A DNA stretch of 64,000 nucleotides, from positions 52,653 to 116,652 of the forward strand of contig NZ_KB898878.1 in assembly GCF_000377905.1 (NCBI RefSeq), in the 5' to 3' direction. The position numbers and the translations under genes are program-made. This DNA comes from Thioalkalivibrio sp. ALMg11 (GTDB taxonomy: Bacteria > Pseudomonadota > Gammaproteobacteria > Ectothiorhodospirales > Ectothiorhodospiraceae). The notes beneath the pieces are model-generated. The model had not been told where the DNA came from and made no database searches. It saw only the letters and a list, made by a program, of their open reading frames with translations. The first letter of the stretch is position 1, and every line of letters starts with the position of its first letter. This document shows positions 17,557-27,438 of the stretch, piece by piece.

Positions 17557-19707
17557 ATGGCGGGAGGCAACAAGGGCAGCTGGAGACCCAGCGCGGGGCG
17601 CACTGCGTTGCTCATCGCCGTGCTGTATCTGGTCATCGGGCTACTCTGGGTCGCCCTGTCCGACCGGGCCCTTCTGCTGATGGTCGACGACGTCGCCCTG
17701 CTGGGCCAGCTGCAGGCCCTCAAGGGCTGGGGCTACGTGGCGGTGAAGGCCCTCATCCTGTTCCTGCTGGTGTATTTCCCCCTGAAGGCACGCGACCGCC
17801 TCTCGCGCGAGGCGCGCCGGCTCACCGAGATTGTCGAACGTTCCCCGGTGGTGGCCATCGAGTGGGCCTCCACCCCGGGCTGGCCGGTCTCTTTTGTCTC
17901 CCCGAACATCGAGCGCTGGGGGGGCGACCGCCATGCCCTGCTGCGCGGCGAGGTGCACTACGCCGACCTGATCCACCCCGACGATATCGACCGCATCGTC
18001 GCCGAGGTCACCGCGCACATCGAGCGCGGCCCGGACCGTTACACCCAGCAGTATCGCCTGAAGGACGGGTCGGGCGGCTGGGTCTGGGTGGAAGACCGGA
18101 CGTGGCTGACCCGTGACGAGTCCGGGCAGGTGACCCGCATCAATGGCCTGCTGCTGGACGTGACCGAACGTCGGCGCGCCGAGCAGGACCTGCGCGATTC
18201 CGAGATGCGCTTCCGTGCGATCTTCGACAACGTTCAGGAGGCAATCCTGCTGCAAGACCTGGATACCGAGGCCCTGATTGGGGTGAACGTCGCGGCCGAG
18301 CAGATGTACGGCTACAGCCGCGCCGAGCTGCTGGCCCGCAGCGTGGACGATCTTAGCGCGGACGAGACCGGATTCGACGTACAGCGCCAGAAGGCCCTGA
18401 TCGAGCGCGCCCGGCGCGGCGAACGGCTGGTGTTCGAGTGGCGCGCACGGCACCGTGACGGCCACGGGTTCTGGGTGGAGGCCAACCTGCAGGTCACCCA
18501 GATCGCCGGAGAGAAGCTGCTGCTGGTGACGCTGCGCAATATCGAGGCGCGCAAGCAGGCGGAGGCCGCCCTGGCCCGTCAGGTGGATCGCCTGAGCCAG
18601 GCGGAGCGTCACGCGGGGCTGGGGAGCTGGGAGTACCTGCTGGAGACCCGTGAGCTGTGGTGGTCGGATCGGTTGTACGGGCTGCTGGGTTGCGATGCCC
18701 CCTACGGCACGCCGACGCTGGAGTCCTTTGCCCGCAATTTCTTCGACCTCGAGTCCGAGGACGGGGCGAGCTTCTCCGAGGCGATGGAGACCCTGATCGC
18801 CGGCGGCCGGCCCGGGCCCCAGCGGTTGCTCCTGAAGGCCCGGCCCGAGGTGCGCGAGGAGGCCTGGTTCGGTCTCACCATGGAGGCGCCGATCGAGCGC
18901 GCCGACGGCCTGCATTACGTACAGGGCACGGTGCTGGAGGTGACCGAACTCAAGCGCAACGAACTGGAACTGCGCAATCTGAACGCCACGCTCGAACAGC
19001 GGGTGGCGGAACGCACGGCGGCCCTGCAGGCGCTGAATCAGGAACTGGAATCGTTTTCCTATGCGGTCTCCCACGACCTGAAGGCACCCCTGCGCGGAAT
19101 CGAGGGCTACAGCCAGTTGCTGGAGGCGGACTACGGCGAGCAGCTGGAGGGTGAGGGCCGCACTTTCCTAAGCAATATCCGCAATGGCGTGGCGCAGATG
19201 AACGACCTGATCTCGGATCTTCTGGCCTACTCGCGCATGGAGCGTCGGCCGCTGGAGGAGCGCACCGTCCGCGTGCGCGCGCTGGTGGAGGAGGTGCTGA
19301 AGTCGGTGGATCCGGGACTGCGCGAGCGCGCCGAGGTGAGTATCGAGATCGACCCCGATCTCTGCTTCGTCAGCGATCCGGATGGCGTCGCCCTGATCCT
19401 GCGCAACCTCCTGGAAAACGCGTTCAAATTCAGTGCCGAGCGCGAGGCCCCGCGAGTAACGGTGCAGGCCGAATCTCGCAGCGCTACACTCGGGATAACG
19501 GTGCGGGATAACGGGATCGGTTTTGACATGGTGTTTCGGGATCGCATCTTCGATATCTTCCAGCGCCTGAACCGTGCCGAGGCCTATCCCGGGACCGGTG
19601 TCGGCCTGGCCCTGGTGCGGCGAGCAGTCAAGCGCCTGCGCGGCGAGATCCGCGCCGAGGGCACGCCGGGCGAGGGGGCCGCCTTCCACGTGGAGTTCCC
19701 GCGATGA
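17557..19707 (+). CDS. Membrane sensor histidine kinase with three PAS domains
   Basis: 716 residues from the ATG at 17557, which is preceded by GGAGG (17546-17550); upstream ATGs lack a ribosome site. Two membrane segments (about 16-36 and 58-76) bracket a short periplasmic loop. PAS domains follow at about 90-205, 210-335 and 340-470. The phosphoacceptor is H506 in [19 protein letters not shown], the bacteriophytochrome-like HisKA type, and the ATPase domain has [17 protein letters not shown] and [11 protein letters not shown]. The next gene, a stand-alone receiver, overlaps its stop by 4 bp and is the likely phosphate acceptor. The stimulus is unknown; multiple PAS domains suggest redox, oxygen or light-type ligands. 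Confidence 0.93.
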   Translation: MAGGNKGSWRPSAGRTALLIAVLYLVIGLLWVALSDRALLLMVDDVALLGQLQALKGWGYVAVKALILFLLVYFPLKARDRLSREARRLTEIVERSPVVAIEWASTPGWPVSFVSPNIERWGGDRHALLRGEVHYADLIHPDDIDRIVAEVTAHIERGPDRYTQQYRLKDGSGGWVWVEDRTWLTRDESGQVTRINGLLLDVTERRRAEQDLRDSEMRFRAIFDNVQEAILLQDLDTEALIGVNVAAEQMYGYSRAELLARSVDDLSADETGFDVQRQKALIERARRGERLVFEWRARHRDGHGFWVEANLQVTQIAGEKLLLVTLRNIEARKQAEAALARQVDRLSQAERHAGLGSWEYLLETRELWWSDRLYGLLGCDAPYGTPTLESFARNFFDLESEDGASFSEAMETLIAGGRPGPQRLLLKARPEVREEAWFGLTMEAPIERADGLHYVQGTVLEVTELKRNELELRNLNATLEQRVAERTAALQALNQELESFSYAVSHDLKAPLRGIEGYSQLLEADYGEQLEGEGRTFLSNIRNGVAQMNDLISDLLAYSRMERRPLEERTVRVRALVEEVLKSVDPGLRERAEVSIEIDPDLCFVSDPDGVALILRNLLENAFKFSAEREAPRVTVQAESRSATLGITVRDNGIGFDMVFRDRIFDIFQRLNRAEAYPGTGVGLALVRRAVKRLRGEIRAEGTPGEGAAFHVEFPR

Positions 19708-20138
19708 GCAACGCCGGCCGTCAGCCCTCCATCCTGGTGGTGGAGGACAACCCGGTGGATATCGATCTGGTGCGGCGTGCCTTCGAGCGGAGAACCCTCT
19801 CCAACCCGCTGACGGTCGCGCGCGATGGTGTGGAGGCCCTGGAGTTCCTCGATCGCTGGGAGCGCGGCGAACTCGCGCCACCGGCGGTGATCCTGCTGGA
19901 TATCGAGCTGCCCAAGGTGGACGGACTGGAGGTGCTCCGGCGCATCCGCGCGCACGAACGCTTCCGGCGCATTCCGGTGGTGATGCTGACCTCCTCCAGC
20001 GAGGACCGTGACATCGCCACTGCCTATGACTGCGGCGCCAACTCCTACATTGTGAAGCCGTTGGGCTTCGCCAAGTTCCTGGACGTTGCCGAGCAGGTCA
20101 AACTGTATTGGTGCCTGCTCAACCACCCGCCGGTTTGA
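19704..20138 (+). CDS. Single-domain response regulator (Rcp1-type)
   Basis: 144 residues, a receiver domain only. Acidic pocket VEDN (13-16), phosphoacceptor D66 in VILLDIELPKVDG, Thr/Ser switch in VVMLTSSSED and Lys in SYIVKP are all present. The ATG overlaps the kinase stop (ATGA). Such receivers couple phytochrome-like kinases to downstream proteins without binding DNA. The following gene encodes a protein with two receivers and GGDEF-EAL domains, so a phosphorelay leading to c-di-GMP control is likely. Confidence 0.93.
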   Translation: MSNAGRQPSILVVEDNPVDIDLVRRAFERRTLSNPLTVARDGVEALEFLDRWERGELAPPAVILLDIELPKVDGLEVLRRIRAHERFRRIPVVMLTSSSEDRDIATAYDCGANSYIVKPLGFAKFLDVAEQVKLYWCLLNHPPV

Positions 20139-20170
20139 AGCCGTCGCCCGCCCTTGCAACCCGAGACCCC

Positions 20171-23100
20171 ATGCGAATCCTGCTCGTAGAAGATAATTCG
20201 GCAGATGCCGATCTGCAGCGCCGGGCCCTGGAGCGCCAGGTGCCGGGCGCTGACGTGTCCCCGGCGGGTTCCCTGGCCGAGGCGCGAGCGGCGCTGACCG
20301 GGGCGGATGTCTTCGACTGTGTGGTGGTGGATCTGCGTCTGCCGGATGGCAGCGGTCTCGAGTTGCTCAGCGAGCTGCACGCCGCGCGTCGCGGCGAGGC
20401 CGTGCTGGTGCTCACCGGGCACGGCGAACAGGAAACGGTGGTGGCGGCGTTTCGCGCCGGTGCCGATGACTACCTGACCAAGGCCGATGGCTACCTGGAG
20501 CGCCTCCCGGGGCGGGTGGTGGATGCCCGTTCCCGGCGCGATCTGCGCGTGACCGAGGCGCGCGAGCCGCTGCGGGTGCTGTATGTCGAGCACAGCGAAT
20601 TCGATGTCGGCCTGACCTGTCGCGAACTGGCGCACACGGCCCCGCATGTGCAGCTGGCGGCGGTGCACACCGCCGAGGAGGCCCTGGCGGCGCTGCCGGA
20701 GAGTGCCGCCGGGGACCTGGGCTTCGACCTGTTGCTGGTGGACTACCGGTTGCCCGGGATCGACGGTCTCGAGCTGGCGCGTCGGGTGCGCGAGGACCGC
20801 GGCCTGGACTTGCCGACCATCCTGGTGACCGGGCAGGGCACCGAGGAACTCGCTGCGCGTGCCCTGCGTATGGGCGTGGAGGATTACACGGTCAAGCACG
20901 AGGGCTATCTGAAGACCCTGCCGATGCTGCTGGACCAGGTGCATGCGCGTGCGCGGTTGCGCCGGGAACGCGCTGCGCTGGCGGCCTCCGAGCGGCGCTA
21001 CCGCGAGGTGATTGAACGCGCTGGCGATATCGTCTTCGAGACCGATGCCGCCGGTTGCTGGCGCTTCCTCAATCCGGCCTGGACGGCCATCACCGGCCAT
21101 TCGGTGGAATCCGCGATCGGTGAGGAGATGCTGTCGTTCATGCCGCTGGAGGACCGCGGAATGGCGGCACGGCTGCTGTCCCGCGCGGCGGAGGCCGAGG
21201 ATGGCCGGCTGGAGGCCGAGATCCGCCTGCGCACGGCGGACGGCTCGCTGTGCTGGCTGGATTTACGCGGCCAGGTCAATCTGGATGCGACGGGCCGAGC
21301 CACAGGCCTGTCCGGGAGTCTGGTGGATGTGACCCGGCGGGTGCTGGACCAGCGCGTCCAGGAAGTGCGTGGGAATGTGCTGGCGCGGCTGGCAACCGGC
21401 GAACGGGATCCGCGCCTGCTGGAGGATGTGGTCAAGGGCCTGGAGTCGCTGGCCCCCGACCTGCACGGTTGCATCATGCTGCTGGATGCCGACAGCCAGG
21501 AACTGTACGGCGTGGCGGCTCCGCGGCTTCCGGACCCGCTGCGCAGTGCGACCCGCCGGATCCGCGCTGCGCAGGGGATGGCCTCCTGCGGCGAGGCCGC
21601 GTGGGGCGGCGAGCCGATGATCATCGAGGACTGCGGGACGCACCCGAACTGGGCCGGGTTCCGCGATCTCGTGCGTGGGGCGGGCTTTGGCGCCTGCTGG
21701 TCGTTCCCCTTCCGGGATGCCGACGGCGGCGTGCTGGGCACTCTGGGCATTTATCTCGGCACGTCACGCGGACCCTACCCCGGCGAACAGGTGCTGATCG
21801 ACGAGTTCACGCAGATCGCGGGGCTGGCGGTGCAGAAGCTGCGCGTCTCGCAGGCACTGGGCGATCGCGAGCGCGCGTTGCGGACCGCCGCCGAGCTGAC
21901 CGTGGAACTGTTGCGCGAGGATAACCCCGCCAGCGTGATCCACCGGCTGCTGGCCGAGCTGGGGCAGGAGGCTGGCGCCGACCGGGCCTATGTGCTGGTG
22001 GCCGAGCTGGACCACGCGGTGCGCGAGGCCCTGGATATCCACCGCTACTACTGGGTGCGCACGGATACCGAGGAGCCGATCCGCCCGCCGCCGCTGCGCA
22101 ATCTGAGCCTGGAATCCGTCCTGCCGCGCTGGCACGAGATCCTGCAGGGCGGCGGCGCGGTGGATGTACTGACCCGCGAGCTGCCGGATGAGGAACGCGA
22201 GATCCTGGAGGCCTCGCAGAGCCAGGCCGTGCTGCTGGTGCCCCTGTATGTGGAGGGCGAGTACCGCGGGTTTCTCGCGCTCGACCGGGTGCAGCGCGCG
22301 CAGCGCTGGACCGACGCGGACCAGAGCCTGGCGCGCATCGTCGCCTCCAGCCTGGGGGCCGCAATGGAGCGGCGCCAGGCCTTGCTGGGCCTGCGGCGCA
22401 TGGCGGCGGTATTCGAGAGTACCCGCGACGGCATCATCATCACCGACCTGACCCCGCGGATCGTCGCGGTGAATCCGGCCTTCGTCGATATCACCGGCTT
22501 CTCCGAGGGCGAGGCCATGGGGCGCAACCCGAGCTTTCTGCAGTCCGGTCGCCACGATGCCGAGTTCTTCAAGCGCATGTGGGACAGCCTGCAGCGCGAG
22601 GGCCACTGGCAGGGCGAGATCTGGAACCGCCGACGCAATGGCGAGGTGGCCCCGCAGTGGCTGAGCCTGAACACCGTCTACGACGAGCAGGGCGAGGCCC
22701 TGCACTATGCCGGGGTGCTGACCGACATGTCCGCACTGCGCCGCTCGGAGGAAGAGCTGCAGTACCTGGCGCAGTACGACGCCCTGACCGACCTGCCCAA
22801 TCGCAGCCAGCTACAGGTGATGCTGGGGCAGGCGCTGGATCGCGCCCGCATGCATGGGCACCGCATTGCGGTGCTGAATCTCGATCTGGACCGGTTCAAG
22901 AACGTGAACGACTCCATGGGACACCCGGCGGGTGACCAGGTGCTGGTGGAGGTCGCGCGGCGTCTGCGCGGGGCGCTGGGGCCTGCCCATGTGCTGGGTC
23001 GGCTGGGTGGCGACGAATTTCTGATTGTGGCGGAGAATCCGGACAGTGACGATCAGGTCGCGCGCTGCGCCCGCAGTTTGCTGGCAAGCTTCGAGCGCCC

Positions 23101-24076
23101 CTTTACGCTGGAGGACGGGCGTTCGGTCTATCTGAATGGCAGCATCGGCATCAGTCTCTACCCCGAGCATGGCGACACTGTGACTGCGCTGATCCAGCAC
23201 GCGGATGCGGCGATGTACCAGGCCAAGGCCTCCGGGCGGCAGACCTGGAGTGTCTATACCCAGGCCCTGACACGCGCGGCTGACGAGCGCCTGGAACTGG
23301 AGAACCGCCTGCGCCATGCCCTGCAGAACGACAACGGAGAGCTGCGGCTGCATTTTCAGCCACAGGTACGGCTGGAGGACGGGCAGCCCTTCGGCATGGA
23401 GGCGTTGCTGCGCTGGCAGCCGGAACAGGGGGAGATGATCCCGCCGGATCGCTTTATCCCGATTGCCGAGGACACCGGGTTGATCGTCGCGCTGGGCGAG
23501 TGGGTGTTGCGCGAGGCCTGCGATGCCGGGCGCCGTTTGCTGGACCGCGGCGCCGGAGATTTCGGTCTGGCGGTCAACCTGTCCCCGGTGCAGCTGCAGC
23601 GCAGCGACTTCGTCAATCGCGTGGCGGAGATCCTGGCGCTGACCGGCTTCCCGGCCGCCCAGCTGGAGCTGGAGATCACCGAGACCGCGATCATGCAGCA
23701 GGGCGAGCAGGCGATTGCACGGCTGGTGGCCCTGAAGGAGCTGGGGGTGCAGCTGGCCATTGACGACTTCGGGACCGGGTATTCCTCGCTGGCGGCCTTG
23801 CGGACCTATCCGCTGGATGTCCTGAAGATCGACCGCAGCTTCGTGGATGGTGTTGCCAGCGAGAGCGCCGACCGCGAGATCGCCGCCACCATCATCGCGA
23901 TGGGCCGCAACCTGAATATGCGGGTGATCGCCGAAGGCGTGGAGACGGCGGAGCAGGCGGCCTTCCTGCAGGAGCGTGGCTGCGCCCTGGGCCAGGGCTA
24001 TTTCTATAGCCGGCCGCTGGAGATCGAGGCGTTGGACGCCTGGATGATGGAGCATGCGGGTTTACCGTCCGCCTGA
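20171..24076 (+). CDS. REC-REC-PAS-GAF-GAF-PAS-GGDEF-EAL signalling protein
   Basis: 1301 residues from the ATG at 20171, chosen because the first receiver begins directly (MRILLVEDNSAD). Domains in order: REC1 (1-120, acceptor D54), REC2 (about 137-255, acceptor D191), PAS (about 275-390), two GAF-like domains (about 400-555 and 570-730), PAS (about 745-865), GGDEF (about 870-1035, motif GGDEF at 946-950) and EAL (about 1050-1295, motif EAL at 1077-1079; the EAL catalytic region DDFGTGYSSLAAL is intact). Both the c-di-GMP synthase and phosphodiesterase signatures look competent, so it may be bifunctional or switch with phosphorylation. It lies 32 bp after the single-domain regulator and probably forms one operon with the kinase. 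Confidence 0.94.
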   Translation: MRILLVEDNSADADLQRRALERQVPGADVSPAGSLAEARAALTGADVFDCVVVDLRLPDGSGLELLSELHAARRGEAVLVLTGHGEQETVVAAFRAGADDYLTKADGYLERLPGRVVDARSRRDLRVTEAREPLRVLYVEHSEFDVGLTCRELAHTAPHVQLAAVHTAEEALAALPESAAGDLGFDLLLVDYRLPGIDGLELARRVREDRGLDLPTILVTGQGTEELAARALRMGVEDYTVKHEGYLKTLPMLLDQVHARARLRRERAALAASERRYREVIERAGDIVFETDAAGCWRFLNPAWTAITGHSVESAIGEEMLSFMPLEDRGMAARLLSRAAEAEDGRLEAEIRLRTADGSLCWLDLRGQVNLDATGRATGLSGSLVDVTRRVLDQRVQEVRGNVLARLATGERDPRLLEDVVKGLESLAPDLHGCIMLLDADSQELYGVAAPRLPDPLRSATRRIRAAQGMASCGEAAWGGEPMIIEDCGTHPNWAGFRDLVRGAGFGACWSFPFRDADGGVLGTLGIYLGTSRGPYPGEQVLIDEFTQIAGLAVQKLRVSQALGDRERALRTAAELTVELLREDNPASVIHRLLAELGQEAGADRAYVLVAELDHAVREALDIHRYYWVRTDTEEPIRPPPLRNLSLESVLPRWHEILQGGGAVDVLTRELPDEEREILEASQSQAVLLVPLYVEGEYRGFLALDRVQRAQRWTDADQSLARIVASSLGAAMERRQALLGLRRMAAVFESTRDGIIITDLTPRIVAVNPAFVDITGFSEGEAMGRNPSFLQSGRHDAEFFKRMWDSLQREGHWQGEIWNRRRNGEVAPQWLSLNTVYDEQGEALHYAGVLTDMSALRRSEEELQYLAQYDALTDLPNRSQLQVMLGQALDRARMHGHRIAVLNLDLDRFKNVNDSMGHPAGDQVLVEVARRLRGALGPAHVLGRLGGDEFLIVAENPDSDDQVARCARSLLASFERPFTLEDGRSVYLNGSIGISLYPEHGDTVTALIQHADAAMYQAKASGRQTWSVYTQALTRAADERLELENRLRHALQNDNGELRLHFQPQVRLEDGQPFGMEALLRWQPEQGEMIPPDRFIPIAEDTGLIVALGEWVLREACDAGRRLLDRGAGDFGLAVNLSPVQLQRSDFVNRVAEILALTGFPAAQLELEITETAIMQQGEQAIARLVALKELGVQLAIDDFGTGYSSLAALRTYPLDVLKIDRSFVDGVASESADREIAATIIAMGRNLNMRVIAEGVETAEQAAFLQERGCALGQGYFYSRPLEIEALDAWMMEHAGLPSA

Positions 24077-24160
24077 GTGTGTTCCCGTGGCGTCACATGG
24101 GTGGCTCCGGTAGCCTTTGCCCCGTGTTTCCCCAGTGACTCATTGCCCGGAGCTGTCCCG

Positions 24161-25141
24161 ATGTCCGATTCGTCCCATCCGTCTGTGTTGCGTTCGATCA
24201 CCTTCCACGGCCTGGAGCCGGGCCCGCGTCTGATCGTGCTGGGGGCGGTGCACGGCAACGAGACCTGTGGCACCCAGGCCACCGAACGCCTGCACGCGGA
24301 GCTGGAGTCGGGTCAGCAGCGCCTGCTGCGCGGGCAGCTGACGCTGGTGCCGCGCACCAACCCGCTGGCCTATCAGCTGGAAAGCCGCATGGGCGAGCGC
24401 AACCTGAACCGCAATCTGCGCGTGACGGATGACCCGCAGGACTTCGAGGATCGCATCGCCAACGTGCTGTGCCCGCTGCTGGCGGCGCATGACGTGCTGC
24501 TGGATCTGCACTCGTTCCACACCGGTGGGCAGCCGTTCATCATGCTCGGCCCGCGCGACAACGACGGCGAGCTGGAAGGCTTCACGCAGGCGGTCGAGGA
24601 ACAGGCGCTGGCGGCCTGCCTGGGGCCGCAGCGCATGGTCGAGGGCTGGCTGGATACCTACGCCCGCGGGGTCGCGCGACGGATGAAGAACCCGAACGCC
24701 AGCCAGCGCGCACAAATGCTCAGTACCGACCCCAGCTACGGCATCGGCACCACCGAGTACATGCGTTCGCAGGGCGGCTACGGCGTGACCCTGGAATGTG
24801 GCCAGCATGACGACCCGCAGGCGCCGGAGGTGGCGTACAACGCGATCCGCAACACCCTGGCGCATCTGGACATGCTGGAGGCCCCGGCCACCGCGGGCCA
24901 GGCCAGTCCGGAGGTGCTGCGTCTGGTCGAGGTGATCGACCGCGACCACCCGGACGACCGCTTTGCACGGGAGTGGAAGAGCTTCGACCCGCTGGAGGCC
25001 GGCGAGCTGATCGGCACCCGTGCCGACGGCACCGAGGTGCGTGCCCCGGAGCCGGGCTTCATCGTGTTTCCCAACCCCAGTTCCTTGCCGGGCAACGAGT
25101 GGTTCTACCGCGCCGAGTTTAGTGACCGCAAGGTCGTCTGA
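24161..25141 (+). CDS. Succinylglutamate desuccinylase/aspartoacylase-family hydrolase
   Basis: 326 residues from the ATG at 24161. Zinc ligands are H31 and E34 (AVHGNETC) and H117 (LLDLHSFH); the catalytic glutamate is probably E212 (VTLECGQ). An arginine/asparagine segment (NRNLRVTDDP) matches the substrate carboxylate site. The family removes acyl groups from N-acyl amino acids, or in halophiles acts on related compounds such as N-acetyl-diaminobutyrate (DoeB-like). No ast or ectoine genes are adjacent, so the substrate is open. A TSUP permease gene follows at 18 bp and may be cotranscribed. Confidence 0.8.
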   Translation: MSDSSHPSVLRSITFHGLEPGPRLIVLGAVHGNETCGTQATERLHAELESGQQRLLRGQLTLVPRTNPLAYQLESRMGERNLNRNLRVTDDPQDFEDRIANVLCPLLAAHDVLLDLHSFHTGGQPFIMLGPRDNDGELEGFTQAVEEQALAACLGPQRMVEGWLDTYARGVARRMKNPNASQRAQMLSTDPSYGIGTTEYMRSQGGYGVTLECGQHDDPQAPEVAYNAIRNTLAHLDMLEAPATAGQASPEVLRLVEVIDRDHPDDRFAREWKSFDPLEAGELIGTRADGTEVRAPEPGFIVFPNPSSLPGNEWFYRAEFSDRKVV

Positions 25142-25159
25142 GTCTGGACACCGCGCGGT

Positions 25160-25948
25160 ATGGACTTTGCGCCCTCCGGCGTTGCGCTGCTGCTTCTCGC
25201 CGCCGGATTCTTCGCCGGCCTGCTGAATGCCGTGGCCGGTGGCGGCAGCTTCCTGACCTTGCCGGCCCTGATGAGCGTTGGCGTGCCGCCGGTGGCCGCG
25301 AATGCGACCGGGACCGCGGCGCTGCTGCCTGGCTATCTGGCCAGCGTGCTGGCGGATCGGCGGCAGTTACGCGGGGCGTGGCAGGAGCTGGGCCGGGGGC
25401 TGGCCTGGGGCCTGCTGCTGGCGGGGGCGCTGGGCGGGGCCCTGGGGGCGTCCGTGCTGTTGCTGACCGGGGATGCCCGGTTCCGCGCCCTGATTCCCTG
25501 GCTGTTGTTGCTGGCCACGGTGCTGTTTGCGCTGGGCCCTTGGTTACAGCACCAGGCCGCGCGGACGCATTCGGGGCCGCTGCGGGTGTTGGGGGCCGGC
25601 TTGGGCTGTGCCTACGGCGGCTATTTCAACGGTGGGGTCGGCATCCTGCTGCTGGCCATCCTGCGTGGCCAGGGGATCACCCATCTCGCGCGGGCCAATG
25701 TGGTGAAGAACCTGCTCTCCTCGGTGCTGACCCTGATGGCGGTGGGAGTCTACATCGCGGGCGGCCAGGTGGTGGCGACCGGGCTGCTGGCCGTCGGGGC
25801 CGGTGCGATCCTGGGCGCGCGGCTTGGCATCGCCCTGGTGCGGCGCATGCCGGAGGCCGGCTATCGTCATGCCGTCACCCTGATCGGCGCGGTGATTACC
25901 CTCTTGTTTTTCCTCGATCCCGCCTGGCTCGCGTCGCCTGACTTGTAG
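25160..25948 (+). CDS. TSUP (TauE/SafE) family permease
   Basis: 262 residues, about eight membrane helices in two repeats. The N-terminal motif GFFAGLLNAVAGGGSFLTLPAL and the matching second-half motif YGGYFNGGVGILLLAIL are the TSUP signature. Members export or import sulfite, sulfoacetate, taurine or related organosulfur anions. In a sulfur oxidiser, sulfite or sulfonate traffic is a plausible role, but no substrate-specific residue can be read. It follows the aspartoacylase-like gene by 18 bp. Confidence 0.9.
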   Translation: MDFAPSGVALLLLAAGFFAGLLNAVAGGGSFLTLPALMSVGVPPVAANATGTAALLPGYLASVLADRRQLRGAWQELGRGLAWGLLLAGALGGALGASVLLLTGDARFRALIPWLLLLATVLFALGPWLQHQAARTHSGPLRVLGAGLGCAYGGYFNGGVGILLLAILRGQGITHLARANVVKNLLSSVLTLMAVGVYIAGGQVVATGLLAVGAGAILGARLGIALVRRMPEAGYRHAVTLIGAVITLLFFLDPAWLASPDL

Positions 25949-26251
25949 GATGTGTTGAGCGAAGCGAAACGCATCGTTCGGGGTGGCGTCTTTCCCTGTA
26001 GCGTGCGTCCTGATGCGTTTCGCGGGGCTCAACGCATCCTACGAGGCGTCGATTGGCACCGGGTGGTGGGTCAGATGTTCGGAGTGTGTGTGGCTTCGAG
26101 CGTCTGGGCGAGGGTGTCCAGGGCGGAGGTATCGGATTCCGGCAGGATGGCCTCGATGCGGGGGCGCCGTGGCGTGTCCGGGGCGTCCATCGGCTCGAGC
26201 CCGTCGTGGCCGTCCACGCGGTTGATGCGGCGTGTCAGCCCTGGTCGGTCT
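25944..26251. repeat. Tandem duplication unit 1: palindromic repeat plus copy of COG0523 gene 3' end
   Basis: This 308-bp unit and the next are tandem copies. The unit begins TGTAGGATGTGTTGAGCG, runs through an imperfect palindrome around GATGCGTTTCGC (to about 26045), then contains 26071-26251, a diverged copy of the last ~60 codons of the COG0523 gene. On the minus strand this copy still reads INRVDGHDGLEPMDAPD...ILPESDTSALDTLAQ. It is a gene remnant without start or GTPase domain. Confidence 0.85.
26071..26251 (-). pseudogene. Duplicated 3' fragment of COG0523 GTPase gene
   Basis: The fragment matches the true C-terminus almost residue for residue: RPRIEAILPESDTSALDTLAQ here against RPRIEAILPESDTTALDALAK in the complete gene, and both end in HTPN plus one residue. 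It keeps the stop codon at 26071 but is cut at its 5' side by the second palindromic repeat, so it cannot encode a working protein. A minus-strand frame extends through the repeat but has no credible start. Confidence 0.85.
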
Positions 26252-26557
26252 TGTAGGATGTGTTGAGCGAAGCGAAACGCATCGGTCGGCGTGGCGTCTT
26301 TTGCTGTGGCGTGCGTTCTGATGCGTTTCGCTTCGCTCAACACATCCTACGAGGCGTCGATTGGCGCCGGGTGCTGGGTCAGGTGTTCGGGGTGTGTGCG
26401 GCTTCGAATGCCTTGGCGAGGGCGTCCAGGGCGGTGGTATCGGATTCCGGCAGGATGGCCTCGATGCGGGGGCGCAGTAAGGGGTCTGGCGGGTCCATGG
26501 CCTCCAGCCCGCCGTGACCGGCGACCCGGTTGATGCGTTGCCAGCCCTGGTCGGTCT
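26252..26557. repeat. Tandem duplication unit 2: palindromic repeat running into intact COG0523 gene end
   Basis: Second copy of the unit. Its palindrome is nearly perfect: TAGGATGTGTTGAGCGAAGC at the left and its complement ending in ACATCCTA at about 26349. From 26379 it is the genuine 3' end of the COG0523 gene. Divergence between the units is modest, so the duplication is old enough to have drifted but not ancient. Confidence 0.85.
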
Positions 26558-27437
26558 CCACCAGCCCTTTCAGCCGGTCGCCGGTAAATCCGTCGACCAG
26601 GCCTGCGAGGGTTGCGTGGTCTACGATCTGCCCCTCGGGCATCAGCCAGCTGCGACCGATGTAGCCGTCGCCGCGGGTGTCGATGGTGACCCATTCGTCC
26701 GTCGCGGGAGCAGGGTGATCGTGGTCATGTCCATGAGCGTGGGCGTGGGCATGATCATGCCCGGGGTCCGCGGATTCGGTCGTGGCCTCGAGGAAGGCGC
26801 GGGCCTCGGGGAACAGGGCGTCGCCACGCTCCAGCCGGGGTCGATCCAGCCAGTCGCGTTCGATGCGCCCCTGGGTGGTTTCCACTACCAGGGGTCGCGG
26901 CGAGGGCATTGCGGCGACGAAGGCATGCAGCGCCTCGCGGTCGTCCTCGCCGTAGAGGTCGGCCTTGTTGGCCAGGAGCACATCGGCCAGGGCGATCTGG
27001 TCCTGCCAGGTCGGGTGTTCGCGGTGGCGGGGCGAGGCCAGATGGCGGGCGTCCATCAGGGTCACGGTGGCGCGCAGATCGAGGACGCCGGCATAGGGCG
27101 GTTCGGTCAGGGTGCGGATGATCTGCGCCGGGTGCCCGAGACCGGTCGGCTCGATCAGGATGCGGTCGGGTTTCTGGCTACGGATCAGCCGGTTGAGCCC
27201 GACGGTGAACATCTGCGCCGAGACGCAGCACAGGCAGCCGCCGGGGATCTCCTCCAGGGCCACGCCGGTATCCGCCAGCAGCCCGCCATCCACGCCGATC
27301 TCGCCAAACTCGTTGACCAGTACGGCCCAGTGCTCGCCTTCCGGCCGCTGCGCGAGCAGGTGGCGGATGGCGGTGGTCTTGCCGACGCCGAGAAAGCCGG
27401 TGATCAGGTTCAGCGGGATGTCACGGTGCTGGGTCAT
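26379..27437 (-). CDS. COG0523 (CobW/YjiA-like) GTPase metallochaperone
   Basis: 352 residues from the ATG at 27437; an upstream in-frame start at 27521 would lie inside motB. Walker A GFLGVGKT (14-21), the metal site CLCC (68-71, in GGCLCCVS), NKAD base motif and a His-rich loop (HDHAHAHAHGHDHDH, about 230-245) are present, followed by the CobW C-terminal domain. These GTPases deliver zinc, cobalt or other metals to client enzymes, often under zinc limitation. The gene starts 1 bp after the motB stop, so it is probably cotranscribed with motAB, an unusual association. Its 3' end is duplicated downstream. Confidence 0.92.
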   Translation of the reverse strand: MTQHRDIPLNLITGFLGVGKTTAIRHLLAQRPEGEHWAVLVNEFGEIGVDGGLLADTGVALEEIPGGCLCCVSAQMFTVGLNRLIRSQKPDRILIEPTGLGHPAQIIRTLTEPPYAGVLDLRATVTLMDARHLASPRHREHPTWQDQIALADVLLANKADLYGEDDREALHAFVAAMPSPRPLVVETTQGRIERDWLDRPRLERGDALFPEARAFLEATTESADPGHDHAHAHAHGHDHDHPAPATDEWVTIDTRGDGYIGRSWLMPEGQIVDHATLAGLVDGFTGDRLKGLVETDQGWQRINRVAGHGGLEAMDPPDPLLRPRIEAILPESDTTALDALAKAFEAAHTPNT

Positions 27438-27438
27438 T

